From Acidobacteriota bacterium (GTDB lineage Bacteria; Acidobacteriota; Blastocatellia; UBA7656), in NCBI GenBank assembly GCA_040754075.1, contig JBFMDH010000017.1, positions 1-50,584 of the forward strand: a stretch of 50,584 nucleotides of DNA, in the 5' to 3' direction. The notes below the pieces were generated by a model that was not told the DNA's origin, ran no database searches, and saw nothing but the letters and a program-made list of their open reading frames with translations. Shown in pieces: positions 8,026-16,708 of the stretch. Position 1 is the first letter of the stretch. Each line of letters starts with the position of its first letter. Position numbers and translations under genes: made by a program.

Positions 8026-10608
8026 TTGCTGTCTGAACAAATTTCTCATTACAAAATTATTAAAAAACTCGGCGCGGGCGGAATGGGTGAAGTTTATCTC
8101 GCCGAAGACACACGCTTGTTTCGTCAGGTCGCTCTAAAAATTTTACCGGCATCCTATCAATACGACCCCGAACGCCGTTCACGGTTTTTGAAAGAAGCGC
8201 GCGCCGCTTCCGCCTTGCGTTCGCCAAATACCGCAGCAATTTATGACATCGGCGAACATCAGGGGTTGAGCTTTATCGTGATGGAATATGTCGAAGGCGA
8301 TTTATTGTCACGCAAAATTCATTGCGGGCCGCTTGCTGAAACCGCTGTTCTTGATATTGCCGCGCAGGTCGTTGAAGCCCTCGACGAAGCCCATTCACTT
8401 AACATCATTCACCGCGATATTAAATGCTCGAATATTATGATAACCCCGCGCGGGCTGGTGAAACTGCTCGATTTCGGGTTGGCGCGCGTCACCGGGCGAC
8501 TCAATGAAGACGGGCGGCATTATGAAACCCAGCCGCTTGCCAACGAAGCGGATAATTTTTCCAACTACCCCACGGTTCAATTGAATGAAACGAATGCTGC
8601 AACCGTTTTACTCGATGACTCAGCCGCGACCGATGCGCTTGATATTTCAACCAATCCGACCGTGGCGCTTGATGACCTGAGCCAACCAACAGTGACGCTC
8701 GACGAAACTTCGCAACCGACTGTGGCGCTTGATGAATACGCCACGCGCCTTGATTCAGCAAACCCAAAAATGCAAGCCGACAGTTTCAAAACGGTTTACG
8801 CGCCCGAGGTCGCGCAAGAGGCAACGCCCGCGTTCCAGGAAACGGCTGTTGGCGTGGTGATGGGCACGGTGCCTTATATGTCGCCCGAACAGGCTTTCGG
8901 GCTTGCGCTCGACCCGCGCACGGATTTATTCAGCCTCGGCGTGGTGATGTATGAACTCGCGACCGGCGCGCTGCCGTTTACCGGCAACACTGAGCGCGAA
9001 CTCATTCAAAACATCGGCTTCACAGAACCCGCGCCGCTCACTGCGCTTAAACCCGGTCTCTCTGCGGAATTCGCGCGCGTGGTGAAAAAATGTCTCGAAA
9101 AAGCCCGCGAAAATCGCTATCAAACGGCGCGCGATTTATTAAACGATTTACAGGAGATTCAACAGGCGGCAAAAAATACCGCATCACTGACTAAGTCAAC
9201 CGGAGCGGTTCGCAAACGTTCACGCAAAGCCATTGACGCGCTCGCCATTTTGCCTTTTGAAAATGACAGCCACGATGCGGACGCCGAGTTTTTAAGCGAT
9301 GGCATCACCGAAAGCATCATCAATAACCTGTCACAAATTGGCAAACTCAAAGTCATGGCGCGGTCAACGGTGTTTCGCTACAAAGGCAAAGCCATTGACC
9401 CGCAAGCGGTCGCAGCGGAACTCGGAGTTCGCGGCGTACTGACCGGCAGAGTCCTGCAACGCGGCGACCGGCTGGTCATCAAAACCGAATTGATTGACGC
9501 GGACGACGGGTCGCAACTCTGGGGCGAACAATTCAACCGGCAACTCGCAGACATCTTCGCTATCGAAGAAGAGATTTCCAGAGAGATTTCCGACAAACTG
9601 AAACTCAAACTGACCGGCGAACAGAAAAAACGTTTAAGCAAACGCCACACCCAGAACACTGACGCTTATCAGGAATATTTGAAAGGGCGCTTTCATTGGA
9701 ACAAACGCTCGCGCGACGGGTTGCATAAAAGCATCGAGCATTTCAACAAAGCGATTGATATTGACCCCAATTATGCGCTCGCTTATGCGGGACTCGCAGA
9801 CGCTTATAACATCATCGCCAGTTACAGTTCATCGCCACCCAGCGAAGCCTTTCCGAAAGCGCGTTCGGCGGCGACTCGCGCTTTAGCGTTGGACGAGGCG
9901 CTCGCCGAAGCTCACACCTCACTGGCGTTTGTGAAACTCGGATACGATTGGGACTGGGCGGCTGCCGAACGCGAATTTCGCACAGCGATTGCGCTCAATC
10001 CGGGCTATGCGACAGCCCATCTCTGGTATGCGCTATATCTCGTCGCCCTGCAACGCCACGATGAAGCGCTCGTTGAAATGCAAAAGGCGCAAGAGATTGA
10101 CCCGATGTCTTTACCGATTAAAGCCAATCTCGGTTGGTTGTTGTATATGAGCCGCGATTACGACGCAGCGATTGACCAACTGCATAAAACTTTGGAGATT
10201 GAACCGAACTTTCTACTGGCGCGACGGCGTTTGTGGCAGGTCTATGCCATCAAAGGAATGTACGAAGCCTCGGCTGCCGAATTTCAAAAGGCGCTACAGA
10301 TTGCCGGTGAAGACCTGGAAACCTTAGCTTCCCAAGCCTATTTTTATGCGCTTTCCGGTAATCGCGATGAAGCCCATCGGCTGCTTGAAGAACTCGGCGA
10401 CCTGTCGTGTCATCAATATGTACCGGCATATTTTCTTGCAAGAATTTTCGTCGGGCTTGGCGACAAAGATCGCGCCTTTAAATTTTTGGATATGGCATTT
10501 GAAGAGCGTTACGGGTTGCTCGCGTATATGAATGTCGAACCGGAACTCGATTTATTGCGCGATGACCCGCGCTTTGCCGATCTGGCGCGGCGTGTTGGTT
10601 TAAATTAA
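8026..10608 (+). CDS. Ser/Thr protein kinase with FlgO/TolB-like and TPR regions; repeat insert in activation segment
   Basis: An 860-residue Hanks-type kinase. The P-loop GAGGMGEVY is at about 16-24, HRDIKCSN at 129-136, DFG at 149-151 and SPEQA at 286-290. The activation segment is 137 residues long between DFG and SPE, against 40 in the next gene. Most of the excess is six 10-residue repeats (180-238). After the kinase, IDALAILPFEND begins a FlgO/TolB-amino-terminal-like domain (about 403-540), and TPR repeats fill the C-terminus. No membrane span is visible, so it is probably cytoplasmic. The TTG start is supported by GAGG nine bases upstream. Kinase and TPR parts suggest phosphorylation of proteins recruited by the TPR arm. 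It is a tandem paralogue of the following kinase, 146 bases away. Confidence 0.92.
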   Translation: MLSEQISHYKIIKKLGAGGMGEVYLAEDTRLFRQVALKILPASYQYDPERRSRFLKEARAASALRSPNTAAIYDIGEHQGLSFIVMEYVEGDLLSRKIHCGPLAETAVLDIAAQVVEALDEAHSLNIIHRDIKCSNIMITPRGLVKLLDFGLARVTGRLNEDGRHYETQPLANEADNFSNYPTVQLNETNAATVLLDDSAATDALDISTNPTVALDDLSQPTVTLDETSQPTVALDEYATRLDSANPKMQADSFKTVYAPEVAQEATPAFQETAVGVVMGTVPYMSPEQAFGLALDPRTDLFSLGVVMYELATGALPFTGNTERELIQNIGFTEPAPLTALKPGLSAEFARVVKKCLEKARENRYQTARDLLNDLQEIQQAAKNTASLTKSTGAVRKRSRKAIDALAILPFENDSHDADAEFLSDGITESIINNLSQIGKLKVMARSTVFRYKGKAIDPQAVAAELGVRGVLTGRVLQRGDRLVIKTELIDADDGSQLWGEQFNRQLADIFAIEEEISREISDKLKLKLTGEQKKRLSKRHTQNTDAYQEYLKGRFHWNKRSRDGLHKSIEHFNKAIDIDPNYALAYAGLADAYNIIASYSSSPPSEAFPKARSAATRALALDEALAEAHTSLAFVKLGYDWDWAAAEREFRTAIALNPGYATAHLWYALYLVALQRHDEALVEMQKAQEIDPMSLPIKANLGWLLYMSRDYDAAIDQLHKTLEIEPNFLLARRRLWQVYAIKGMYEASAAEFQKALQIAGEDLETLASQAYFYALSGNRDEAHRLLEELGDLSCHQYVPAYFLARIFVGLGDKDRAFKFLDMAFEERYGLLAYMNVEPELDLLRDDPRFADLARRVGLN
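8563..8739 (+). repeat. Six in-frame 30-bp repeats coding for PTVxLDE units in the kinase activation segment
   Basis: Residues 180-238 read as NYPTVQLNET, NAATVLLDDS, AATDALDIS, TNPTVALDDL, SQPTVTLDET and SQPTVALDEY. The period is 10 residues (one unit has 9). The last three units are the most alike at DNA level, which suggests recent duplication. Five of the six keep Thr-Val-x-Leu, a Thr followed at +3 by Leu, then Asp or Asn. Confidence 0.9.
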
Positions 10609-10772
10609 TTGGAAAAGTACAATCGCTTTTCACCTTTCATTCAGGAATAATTCCGTAATCACAGTGGATTTTCATTTGGGTTGCTAATCGCTGTTTGCTT
10701 GGCTAAAAATCACTGGCATAATCAAACCCGTATTGGGCGACAATAAATTTTAAATTGGCAAAGCAACAAGCT

Positions 10773-13271
10773 ATGCAGAAGATGTCTTTCGCAGCCGGTA
10801 CAAGTTTTTCGCATTATCGCATCATGTCCAGACTCGGTTCGGGCGGCATGGGTGAAGTGTACCTGGCGGAAGACACGCGACTCGGACGCAAAGTGGCGCT
10901 CAAAGTCTTGCCTTCGCATTTTACCCACGAAGCCGACCGCTTGCGGCGCTTCGAGCAGGAAGCGCGCGCCGCCTCGGCTTTGAACCATCCCAATATCATC
11001 ACCATTTTTGAAGTCGGTCACACAGGCGAACTCAATTACATCGTCACCGAATTTATTGAAGGACAAACCCTCAGACAACGCATGATGAGCGGGCGACTAA
11101 GCCTCCGCGACGCCTTAAAGATTGCCATTCAAGTCGCCAACGCGCTGAGCGCAGCCCATGCGGCAGGCATCGTGCATCGCGACATCAAACCTGAAAATGT
11201 GATGGTGCGTCCCGATGGTTATGTCAAAGTCGTCGATTTTGGACTGGTGAAACTTACGGAACCACTGCCGAATTCCGGCGAGATTGATGATGAAACGGAA
11301 ACCCAGATTTTAAGCACCGACCCAAGCATCGTCATGGGCACGCCGCATTATATGTCGCCCGAACAGGCGCGCGGCATGAGCATCGATGCGCGCGCCGATA
11401 TTTTCAGCCTCGGCTCGATGGTTTATGAAATGGTTTCGGGACGCACGCCCTTTGAAGGTTCAACGCCAGGCGAAATCATCGCTTCGATTCTCTACAAAGA
11501 GCCACCCTTACTGGCGCGTTACTCAAGAGAAGTGCCGCAGGAGTTGGAGCGCATCGTCACCAAAGCCCTGCGCAAAGACCGTGAAGAACGCTATCAAACC
11601 GCCAAAGACATCGCGCTCGATTTAAAAAATCTGCGTCAGCATCTGGCATTTGAAGAAATTCGCGAACGTTCGATGACGCCCGATGTGAGTTACGAAGTCA
11701 GTACGATTCGCAATAGCGGCAGTCGCCCGACGGTGGTTGACTATTCGCGAGATGAATTTTTCACAGGCGATATGCAGCCCGTGCGTCCGATGTCGAGCGC
11801 CGAATACATCATCACCGAACTTAAACAACGCAAGAAAACCGTCTTCTTTTCGTTGTTCGCAGTGATTCTCGCGGTTGTCGCGTTGATTTATTTTAATGGC
11901 AGAAACAAGACCGCTGTTGATTCCATCGCCGTCCTGCCCTTTGTCAATACCGGCGGCGAACCGAGTTCCGATTATGTTGCAGACGGCATGACTGAAAGTT
12001 TGATTAAAAATCTTTCGCAATTGCCTAAGCTCAAAGTCATGTCGTTGATTTCCGTCTTGCGTTACAAAGGCGGCGATGTTGACCCGCGCGCGGTTGGTCG
12101 CGACCTCAGTGTGCAGGCGGTGCTGTCGGGCAGAATCAGCAAACGCGATGATGGCGTCCTGGTCAACATCGAACTCGTTGATGCCCGCGATAACACGCGC
12201 ATCTGGGGCGAACAATATCAACGCAAATTCTCGGACATCCTTGCTTTGCAGGAAGAAATCCTGCGCAGCATTTCGCAAAAACTCCAACTCAAACTCAACA
12301 GCGATGAGCGCAAACGCCTGGAAGCCTATCAACTCTATTTGATGGGACGCAATTATTGGAACAAGCGTCGCGCCGACGATGTGCGCAAAGGTTTGGATTA
12401 TTTCCAACAGGCAATTGATAAAAATCCGCAATACGCGCCGGCTTATGCAGGGCTTGCCGATTCTTACAACCTGCTGGTGGTTTATGGCATTATGCCGCCG
12501 CACGAGGCTTTCCCTAAAGCCAAAGAAGCCGCCGAAAAAGCCCTCGCTTTGGATGACACTCTGGCTGAAGCGCATACCTCGCTGGCGTTCGTCAAAAGCC
12601 GTTATGAGTGGGATTGGGAAGGCGCAGAAGCCGCCTTTCGTCGCGCCATCGAACTCAATCCCAATTACGCGCTCGCCAGACAATGGTACGCCAATCATCT
12701 GGTTTCCGTCGGTCGCAGCCTGGAAGCCATTGAAGAATCGAAACGCACACAGGAACTTGACCCGCTGTCGCTGATGGCAAACGCGCAAATCGGATGGATT
12801 TATTTTTACTCGCGGCAATATGATGCGGGCGCGAAAGCCTGTCAAAAGGCGATTGAGATGGGACCCAATTTCTTTTCGGCGCGGCGTTATTACGGGTTGA
12901 TTCTCGAAGCGCAAAATAAATATGACGAAGCCATCGAGCAATTTGAAAAAGGACGCGAATCATCAGCCAACAATCCGATTATGATTGCCGCCCTGGGTCA
13001 CGCTTATGCCGTTGCCGGAAAAAAACGCGAAGCGCAAAAACTGTTGGATGAACTCACCAATGAACCCAACGAACGCAAACCTTCGTCTTACGACATTGCG
13101 GTGATTTACACAGGGCTTGGCGAAACCGAAAAAGCCATTGAGTGGTTGGAAAAAGCTTATGAAGAACGCAACGAATATTTGTCTTATGTAAAAGCCGACC
13201 CGCGTTTTGACCCGTTACGCACCGACCCGCGTTTTCAGGATATCTTGCGCCGCATGAGCTTGATGAATTAA
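10773..13271 (+). CDS. Membrane Ser/Thr protein kinase with FlgO/TolB-like and TPR regions
   Basis: About 832 residues with a standard kinase domain: GSGGMGEVY P-loop, VALKVL lysine, HRDIKPEN, DFGLVK and MSPEQARG. A membrane span follows at about 354-374 (TVFFSLFAVILAVVALIYF). The exported or C-terminal part begins with SIAVLPFVNTGG, a FlgO/TolB-like domain, and ends with TPR repeats (AEAHTSLAFVKSRY, AIELNPNYALARQWYANHL). The layout equals the previous kinase except for the membrane span and the normal activation segment. The pair probably arose by duplication. TPRs would lie on the far side of the membrane from the kinase if the span is single, giving a receptor-like protein. Candidate starts are TTG 10755, ATG 10773 and ATG 10782; none has a strong ribosome binding site. 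Confidence 0.92.
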   Translation: MQKMSFAAGTSFSHYRIMSRLGSGGMGEVYLAEDTRLGRKVALKVLPSHFTHEADRLRRFEQEARAASALNHPNIITIFEVGHTGELNYIVTEFIEGQTLRQRMMSGRLSLRDALKIAIQVANALSAAHAAGIVHRDIKPENVMVRPDGYVKVVDFGLVKLTEPLPNSGEIDDETETQILSTDPSIVMGTPHYMSPEQARGMSIDARADIFSLGSMVYEMVSGRTPFEGSTPGEIIASILYKEPPLLARYSREVPQELERIVTKALRKDREERYQTAKDIALDLKNLRQHLAFEEIRERSMTPDVSYEVSTIRNSGSRPTVVDYSRDEFFTGDMQPVRPMSSAEYIITELKQRKKTVFFSLFAVILAVVALIYFNGRNKTAVDSIAVLPFVNTGGEPSSDYVADGMTESLIKNLSQLPKLKVMSLISVLRYKGGDVDPRAVGRDLSVQAVLSGRISKRDDGVLVNIELVDARDNTRIWGEQYQRKFSDILALQEEILRSISQKLQLKLNSDERKRLEAYQLYLMGRNYWNKRRADDVRKGLDYFQQAIDKNPQYAPAYAGLADSYNLLVVYGIMPPHEAFPKAKEAAEKALALDDTLAEAHTSLAFVKSRYEWDWEGAEAAFRRAIELNPNYALARQWYANHLVSVGRSLEAIEESKRTQELDPLSLMANAQIGWIYFYSRQYDAGAKACQKAIEMGPNFFSARRYYGLILEAQNKYDEAIEQFEKGRESSANNPIMIAALGHAYAVAGKKREAQKLLDELTNEPNERKPSSYDIAVIYTGLGETEKAIEWLEKAYEERNEYLSYVKADPRFDPLRTDPRFQDILRRMSLMN

Positions 13272-13343
13272 TCAATAACCTTTGAGCAAGCGGTGTTTGA
13301 CGGCGCTTTCAATGGCTTTGGATTTTGCTTTGCGCGATTCGTC

Positions 13344-14102
13344 TCAACGGACTTTTTCGCACACCACCAGCCAGTCCCAGGGGTAAGGCGGCGTCAATTC
13401 ATCTGCCGATTCATCCAACTCAAGCCGCCAATCGTATTCGACTTTTTCAAACGATTTCACCTCGAGTCCCACGCGATGCAGTAAAACCAGCAACTCTTCT
13501 TTGACATAATGTTTGGTGGCAACGTTTTCGATATTGAGGATGCCGTTGGGGATAGAAAAATTTTTCAGACTGCCATCCGAAAGTTTTTCGTAAAGCGGAT
13601 TTTTGCGCCGCTTGTTCAATTTTGCAAACCACTCGGCGATGCGAAACTGCGTGTAGAGCACCGATTCAACCGAAGGCGCAAGCAACAGCAGATGCCCGCC
13701 TTTAACGATTTTGCGTGACAGGTTCTGCAAAATCGCCAGCCGCTTTTCCGGCGATGGCATAATGATGACATTGGTGTTGATAGCAAAATGAGCTTTAGGG
13801 ATGCGCAATTCGCCGTTACTCAAATCGCATTTCAAAAATCTGATATTTGAAAATTCTTCACACGACTTTTTGGCAACATCCAGGCATTTTTGTGAATGGT
13901 CGATGGCATAAACTTTATGAAACCTTTTGGCAAGCGTCGGCAAATATTTCCCTACACCGCAGCCGAAATCCGTCGCCTGATGTTCGCTTGACGCAAACCG
14001 GTCAATGTATTTGGCAAGAATGCCATGCTTATCATTTTTTAAGGTATCAAAAACTTCTTCATCGTAATTCGCCGCAAGGCTATCCCAGAATTTTTCGTCC
14101 AT
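13344..14102 (-). CDS. Class I SAM-dependent methyltransferase
   Basis: 252 residues with the Rossmann-fold methyltransferase motif I (TDFGCGVGKYLPTLAKRF, about 59-76), the acidic end of strand 2 (VYAIDHSQKCLDVAKK) and motif II to IV positions (IRFLKCDLSN, AHFAINTNVIIMP). The substrate cannot be told; the fold with the C-terminal insertion resembles methyltransferase types 11, 12 and 25, used on small molecules. It is convergent with the kinase pair and 52 bases upstream of the dioxygenase gene's end in genome order. Because it lies directly downstream of the propeller/dioxygenase pair on the same strand, it may be co-transcribed with them. Intact with an ATG start, weak ribosome binding site. 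Confidence 0.85.
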   Translation of the reverse strand: MDEKFWDSLAANYDEEVFDTLKNDKHGILAKYIDRFASSEHQATDFGCGVGKYLPTLAKRFHKVYAIDHSQKCLDVAKKSCEEFSNIRFLKCDLSNGELRIPKAHFAINTNVIIMPSPEKRLAILQNLSRKIVKGGHLLLLAPSVESVLYTQFRIAEWFAKLNKRRKNPLYEKLSDGSLKNFSIPNGILNIENVATKHYVKEELLVLLHRVGLEVKSFEKVEYDWRLELDESADELTPPYPWDWLVVCEKVR

Positions 14103-14154
14103 GGTTTTTTATTGAATAGATTGAGTAGTATTGAACGAAGATTTGCCCATTTTA

Positions 14155-15147
14155 TCAGATGATTTTCTCGCGCAACTGCGGAAAAACCTTCGCCACTTTG
14201 TTTAACAAATACTCGCCATAAGTGCCCTGAAATTCATGAACACTCGCTTTATCCCAACGCTCATCCTTATCATCCTTGACTGCAAGGCTCAGGTCAATGG
14301 CTTTGACTTCAGCATTGAAATTCGGATCAAAGAAAAACGGAAACGATAACCGATTGTGGGTTGTCGGATTTTTCACGCGATGCGGCGTTGACCGATACAA
14401 CCCGCCGGTCATGCGGTCAAGCATATCCCCCAGGTTACAGACAAACGTATTGGCAACCGGCGGCGCTTCGACCCATTGCGATTTTGATTTCACCTGCAAG
14501 CCGCCCGAATCGTCCTGTTTTAAAATCGTCAGCACACCATAATCCGTGTGTTCACCAACGCCCCAGCTTTTTTCAACTTCAAGGTCAGGCGGATAATTGA
14601 AGATGCGAAAAAGCGTCAATGGTTCAGCCGTATAGCGCTCATAAAAATAATTTTCATCGAGTTCGAGACTGAGCGCGATACCCTGCATCAATTGATGACC
14701 AAGCGCGGTCATCGCCGCCATATAGTCAAGCACCGTTTCACGAAATTCATTGAGTCCCGTCGGAAAGAGATTGCGCCCGTGCATCGGCGTATGCGCTTGA
14801 ACCATTGGATGGTCATCACCGAGTTCCGCGCCGAAATAGATGCCTTCTTTCAAATCCGGTTTGCCGGATGTGAGTTCATCACCAACCGCAAAATAACCGC
14901 GCCAGGCGCGTCCGCCTCGTGCCATGCGAATTTGCAATTTGTCTGCAAGCGGTTGCGCGAAAAATTCGCGACTCAAATTTTCAAGCCTCGCTTGCAACGC
15001 TTCATCAACGCCGTGCCCGGTTATGTAAAAAAATCCGCATTCGCGACACGCCTGCCCGATTTGCGCTGCCACAGCGCGCCGTTCAGGCTTTTGCTGAACC
15101 AGCGCGCTGATGTCGATTATCGGGATGTGTGAAAACCCATCACTCAT
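14155..15147 (-). CDS. Isopenicillin N synthase-like 2OG-Fe(II) dioxygenase
   Basis: 330 residues with an N-terminal DIOX_N region (IPIIDISALVQQ, then CGFFYITGHGVD at about 36-47) and a C-terminal double-stranded beta-helix. The iron triad is visible as HTD in GEHTDYGVLTIL, and His in STPHRVKNP followed by the 2-oxoglutarate-binding RLSFPFF. These enzymes use Fe(II), O2 and usually 2-oxoglutarate to oxidise small molecules. The substrate is unknown. The ATG abuts the stop codon of the propeller gene upstream (TAAATG), so translation is probably coupled. The nearby methyltransferase could act in the same pathway, but that is inference from position. Confidence 0.92.
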   Translation of the reverse strand: MSDGFSHIPIIDISALVQQKPERRAVAAQIGQACRECGFFYITGHGVDEALQARLENLSREFFAQPLADKLQIRMARGGRAWRGYFAVGDELTSGKPDLKEGIYFGAELGDDHPMVQAHTPMHGRNLFPTGLNEFRETVLDYMAAMTALGHQLMQGIALSLELDENYFYERYTAEPLTLFRIFNYPPDLEVEKSWGVGEHTDYGVLTILKQDDSGGLQVKSKSQWVEAPPVANTFVCNLGDMLDRMTGGLYRSTPHRVKNPTTHNRLSFPFFFDPNFNAEVKAIDLSLAVKDDKDERWDKASVHEFQGTYGEYLLNKVAKVFPQLREKII

Positions 15148-16494
15148 TTACTTTTTATTTTCGCTGATACAGTAGAGCGTATTTTGACTGCGCAGAAACA
15201 GTTCGCCATCGACAATCACCGGCGAGGCAATAAACATCTGATCTTCGAGTTTGTTGGTGGTTAAGACTTCGAGTTTATCGGTCATCTTCAAAATGATGAC
15301 TTCGCCATCTTCGCTTGCCAGATAAAGTTTGCCGTTTGCGCCAACCGGCGAGGCTTTGAAATTATACGGACGCGGCAAACGCACCTGCTGAAAATAAGGC
15401 TCACCCGTCGCAACATTAAAACAACTGACCTGTCCGCCGTCGGTCAACACATAGAGTTTGCCGTCATGCAAAACCGGCGACGCCGTATAAGACATGCCGC
15501 GCGTATGCGTCCATAACACCGCATCGGTTCCGGTCAAATCACCTTCTTTGCCCAGTTTAATCGCCATCAATTTCGGGTCGCGATGCCCGCTCATCACGTA
15601 CACTACGCCGTTATAAAAAATCGGCGCGGGAATCACATTTGAACCTAAGCCCGCACATTCCCAAATCACTTTGCCGGTTTGCGCGTCATAGCTTCGCACC
15701 TTCTTGCTTGCCGCCACGATGATTTGCCGCCGTCCGCCGTATTCAATAATCAACGGCACACTCCAGGCGCTGATTTCATCACGCGACACGCGCCACAACT
15801 CTTTACCGGTTTGTTTATCGAGCGCCACGATGAATGAACCGGCTTCGTGGTCAAAAGTCAAAATCAGTTTGTCTTTGTCGAGCGCCGGAGCCGTCCCTTC
15901 GCCGAATTGCAAGCGCATACGCATCTGCACGCCGAGGTCTTTTTCCCAGATGAGCTTGCCGTTCATATCGAAACAATAGACGCCGCGCGAACCGAAAGAG
16001 ACATAAACATATTTGCCGTCGGTGACCGGCGAATTGGAAGCGAAGCTGCCATACATTCGATGGTAGCCTTCGTGCGGGGTGGCGACGCGGGCAGTTTTCT
16101 GCCAGAGAATTTTGCCGGTTTTACGATTGAGGCAAAGTACCTCGAATTTATGTTCGACCTGTGCCATCGCGCCGCCGCCTGATAATCCGCCGCGCCGCCC
16201 TTGCCCGCCTGCTTCAGGCGCAGGTGGCGGGGTTTTGCCCGTCGGCGTGGCAGTCGTCAGAAAAATTTTGTCGCCCCAGATGATTGGCGTCGAATGACCG
16301 CGACCGGGAATCGAGGCTTTCCATTTGATGTTTTTGGTTTCGTCCCAACTGGTCGGCGCATCGCCACGCGCCATGCCATTAAAAGAAGGTCCGCGCCATT
16401 CAGGCCAATGCGCCTGCTGGTTGTCGGCAATAACCGATGCATTAATTAACGAAAATAGAAACGCGGTTACAGCAAAGACCGATATTTTCTTCAT
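15148..16494 (-). CDS. Secreted PQQ-like beta-propeller protein (copy 1)
   Basis: About 448 residues with a signal peptide (KKISVFAVTAFLFSLINASVIA), the HWPEWRGPSFNG opening and repeated blades ending in GKILWQ, GKLIWEKDLG, GKELWRVSRD and GKVIWECAG. This is the PQQ-like/quinoprotein-like propeller fold also seen in BamB. There is no conserved set of PQQ ligands or dehydrogenase domain that I can point to, so enzyme activity is unproven. A Gly/Arg/Pro-rich insert (APEAGGQGRRGG) interrupts the first blade at about 95-115 and is absent from the other three copies here. Translationally coupled to the dioxygenase gene. The ATG at 16494 is preferred; a GTG at 16506 overlaps the likely ribosome binding site. 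Confidence 0.9.
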   Translation of the reverse strand: MKKISVFAVTAFLFSLINASVIADNQQAHWPEWRGPSFNGMARGDAPTSWDETKNIKWKASIPGRGHSTPIIWGDKIFLTTATPTGKTPPPAPEAGGQGRRGGLSGGGAMAQVEHKFEVLCLNRKTGKILWQKTARVATPHEGYHRMYGSFASNSPVTDGKYVYVSFGSRGVYCFDMNGKLIWEKDLGVQMRMRLQFGEGTAPALDKDKLILTFDHEAGSFIVALDKQTGKELWRVSRDEISAWSVPLIIEYGGRRQIIVAASKKVRSYDAQTGKVIWECAGLGSNVIPAPIFYNGVVYVMSGHRDPKLMAIKLGKEGDLTGTDAVLWTHTRGMSYTASPVLHDGKLYVLTDGGQVSCFNVATGEPYFQQVRLPRPYNFKASPVGANGKLYLASEDGEVIILKMTDKLEVLTTNKLEDQMFIASPVIVDGELFLRSQNTLYCISENKK

Positions 16495-16615
16495 AGCCTG
16501 TTTCACCTCAATGCAAAGTTGAACTTATCTTCGCCGGTCTACAATGAGTGCCGACGTTGGTGATTTAGAATCCACTGTGTTGAAGTTGATTTTGAATTAG
16601 AAACCCATCACTTAG

Positions 16616-16630
16616 GCGGTCAAAGACCGC
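16616..16630. repeat. Small hairpin GCGGTC-AAA-GACCGC
   Basis: A perfect 6-base stem with a 3-base loop in the gap upstream of the first propeller gene. Almost the same sequence (loop ACA) recurs at 45917-45931, so this is likely a small dispersed palindrome. Confidence 0.55.
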
Positions 16631-16708
16631 TTGCTCAATGATTATTAATTCGTCCTTGAGTGACAGCTATACCAGATGAAACGGTTCGCGCTGCTGACGA
16701 TTGTCAGT

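Noticed and set aside
11622-12941. A 439-codon open frame on the minus strand.
   Set aside because: It lies wholly inside the second kinase gene on the opposite strand, with no recognisable domain. It is a by-product of codon use in the real gene.
14155-16494. A penicillin-type antibiotic gene cluster around the isopenicillin-N-synthase-like gene.
   Set aside because: There is no ACV synthetase or acyltransferase nearby. The fold is shared by many unrelated dioxygenases.
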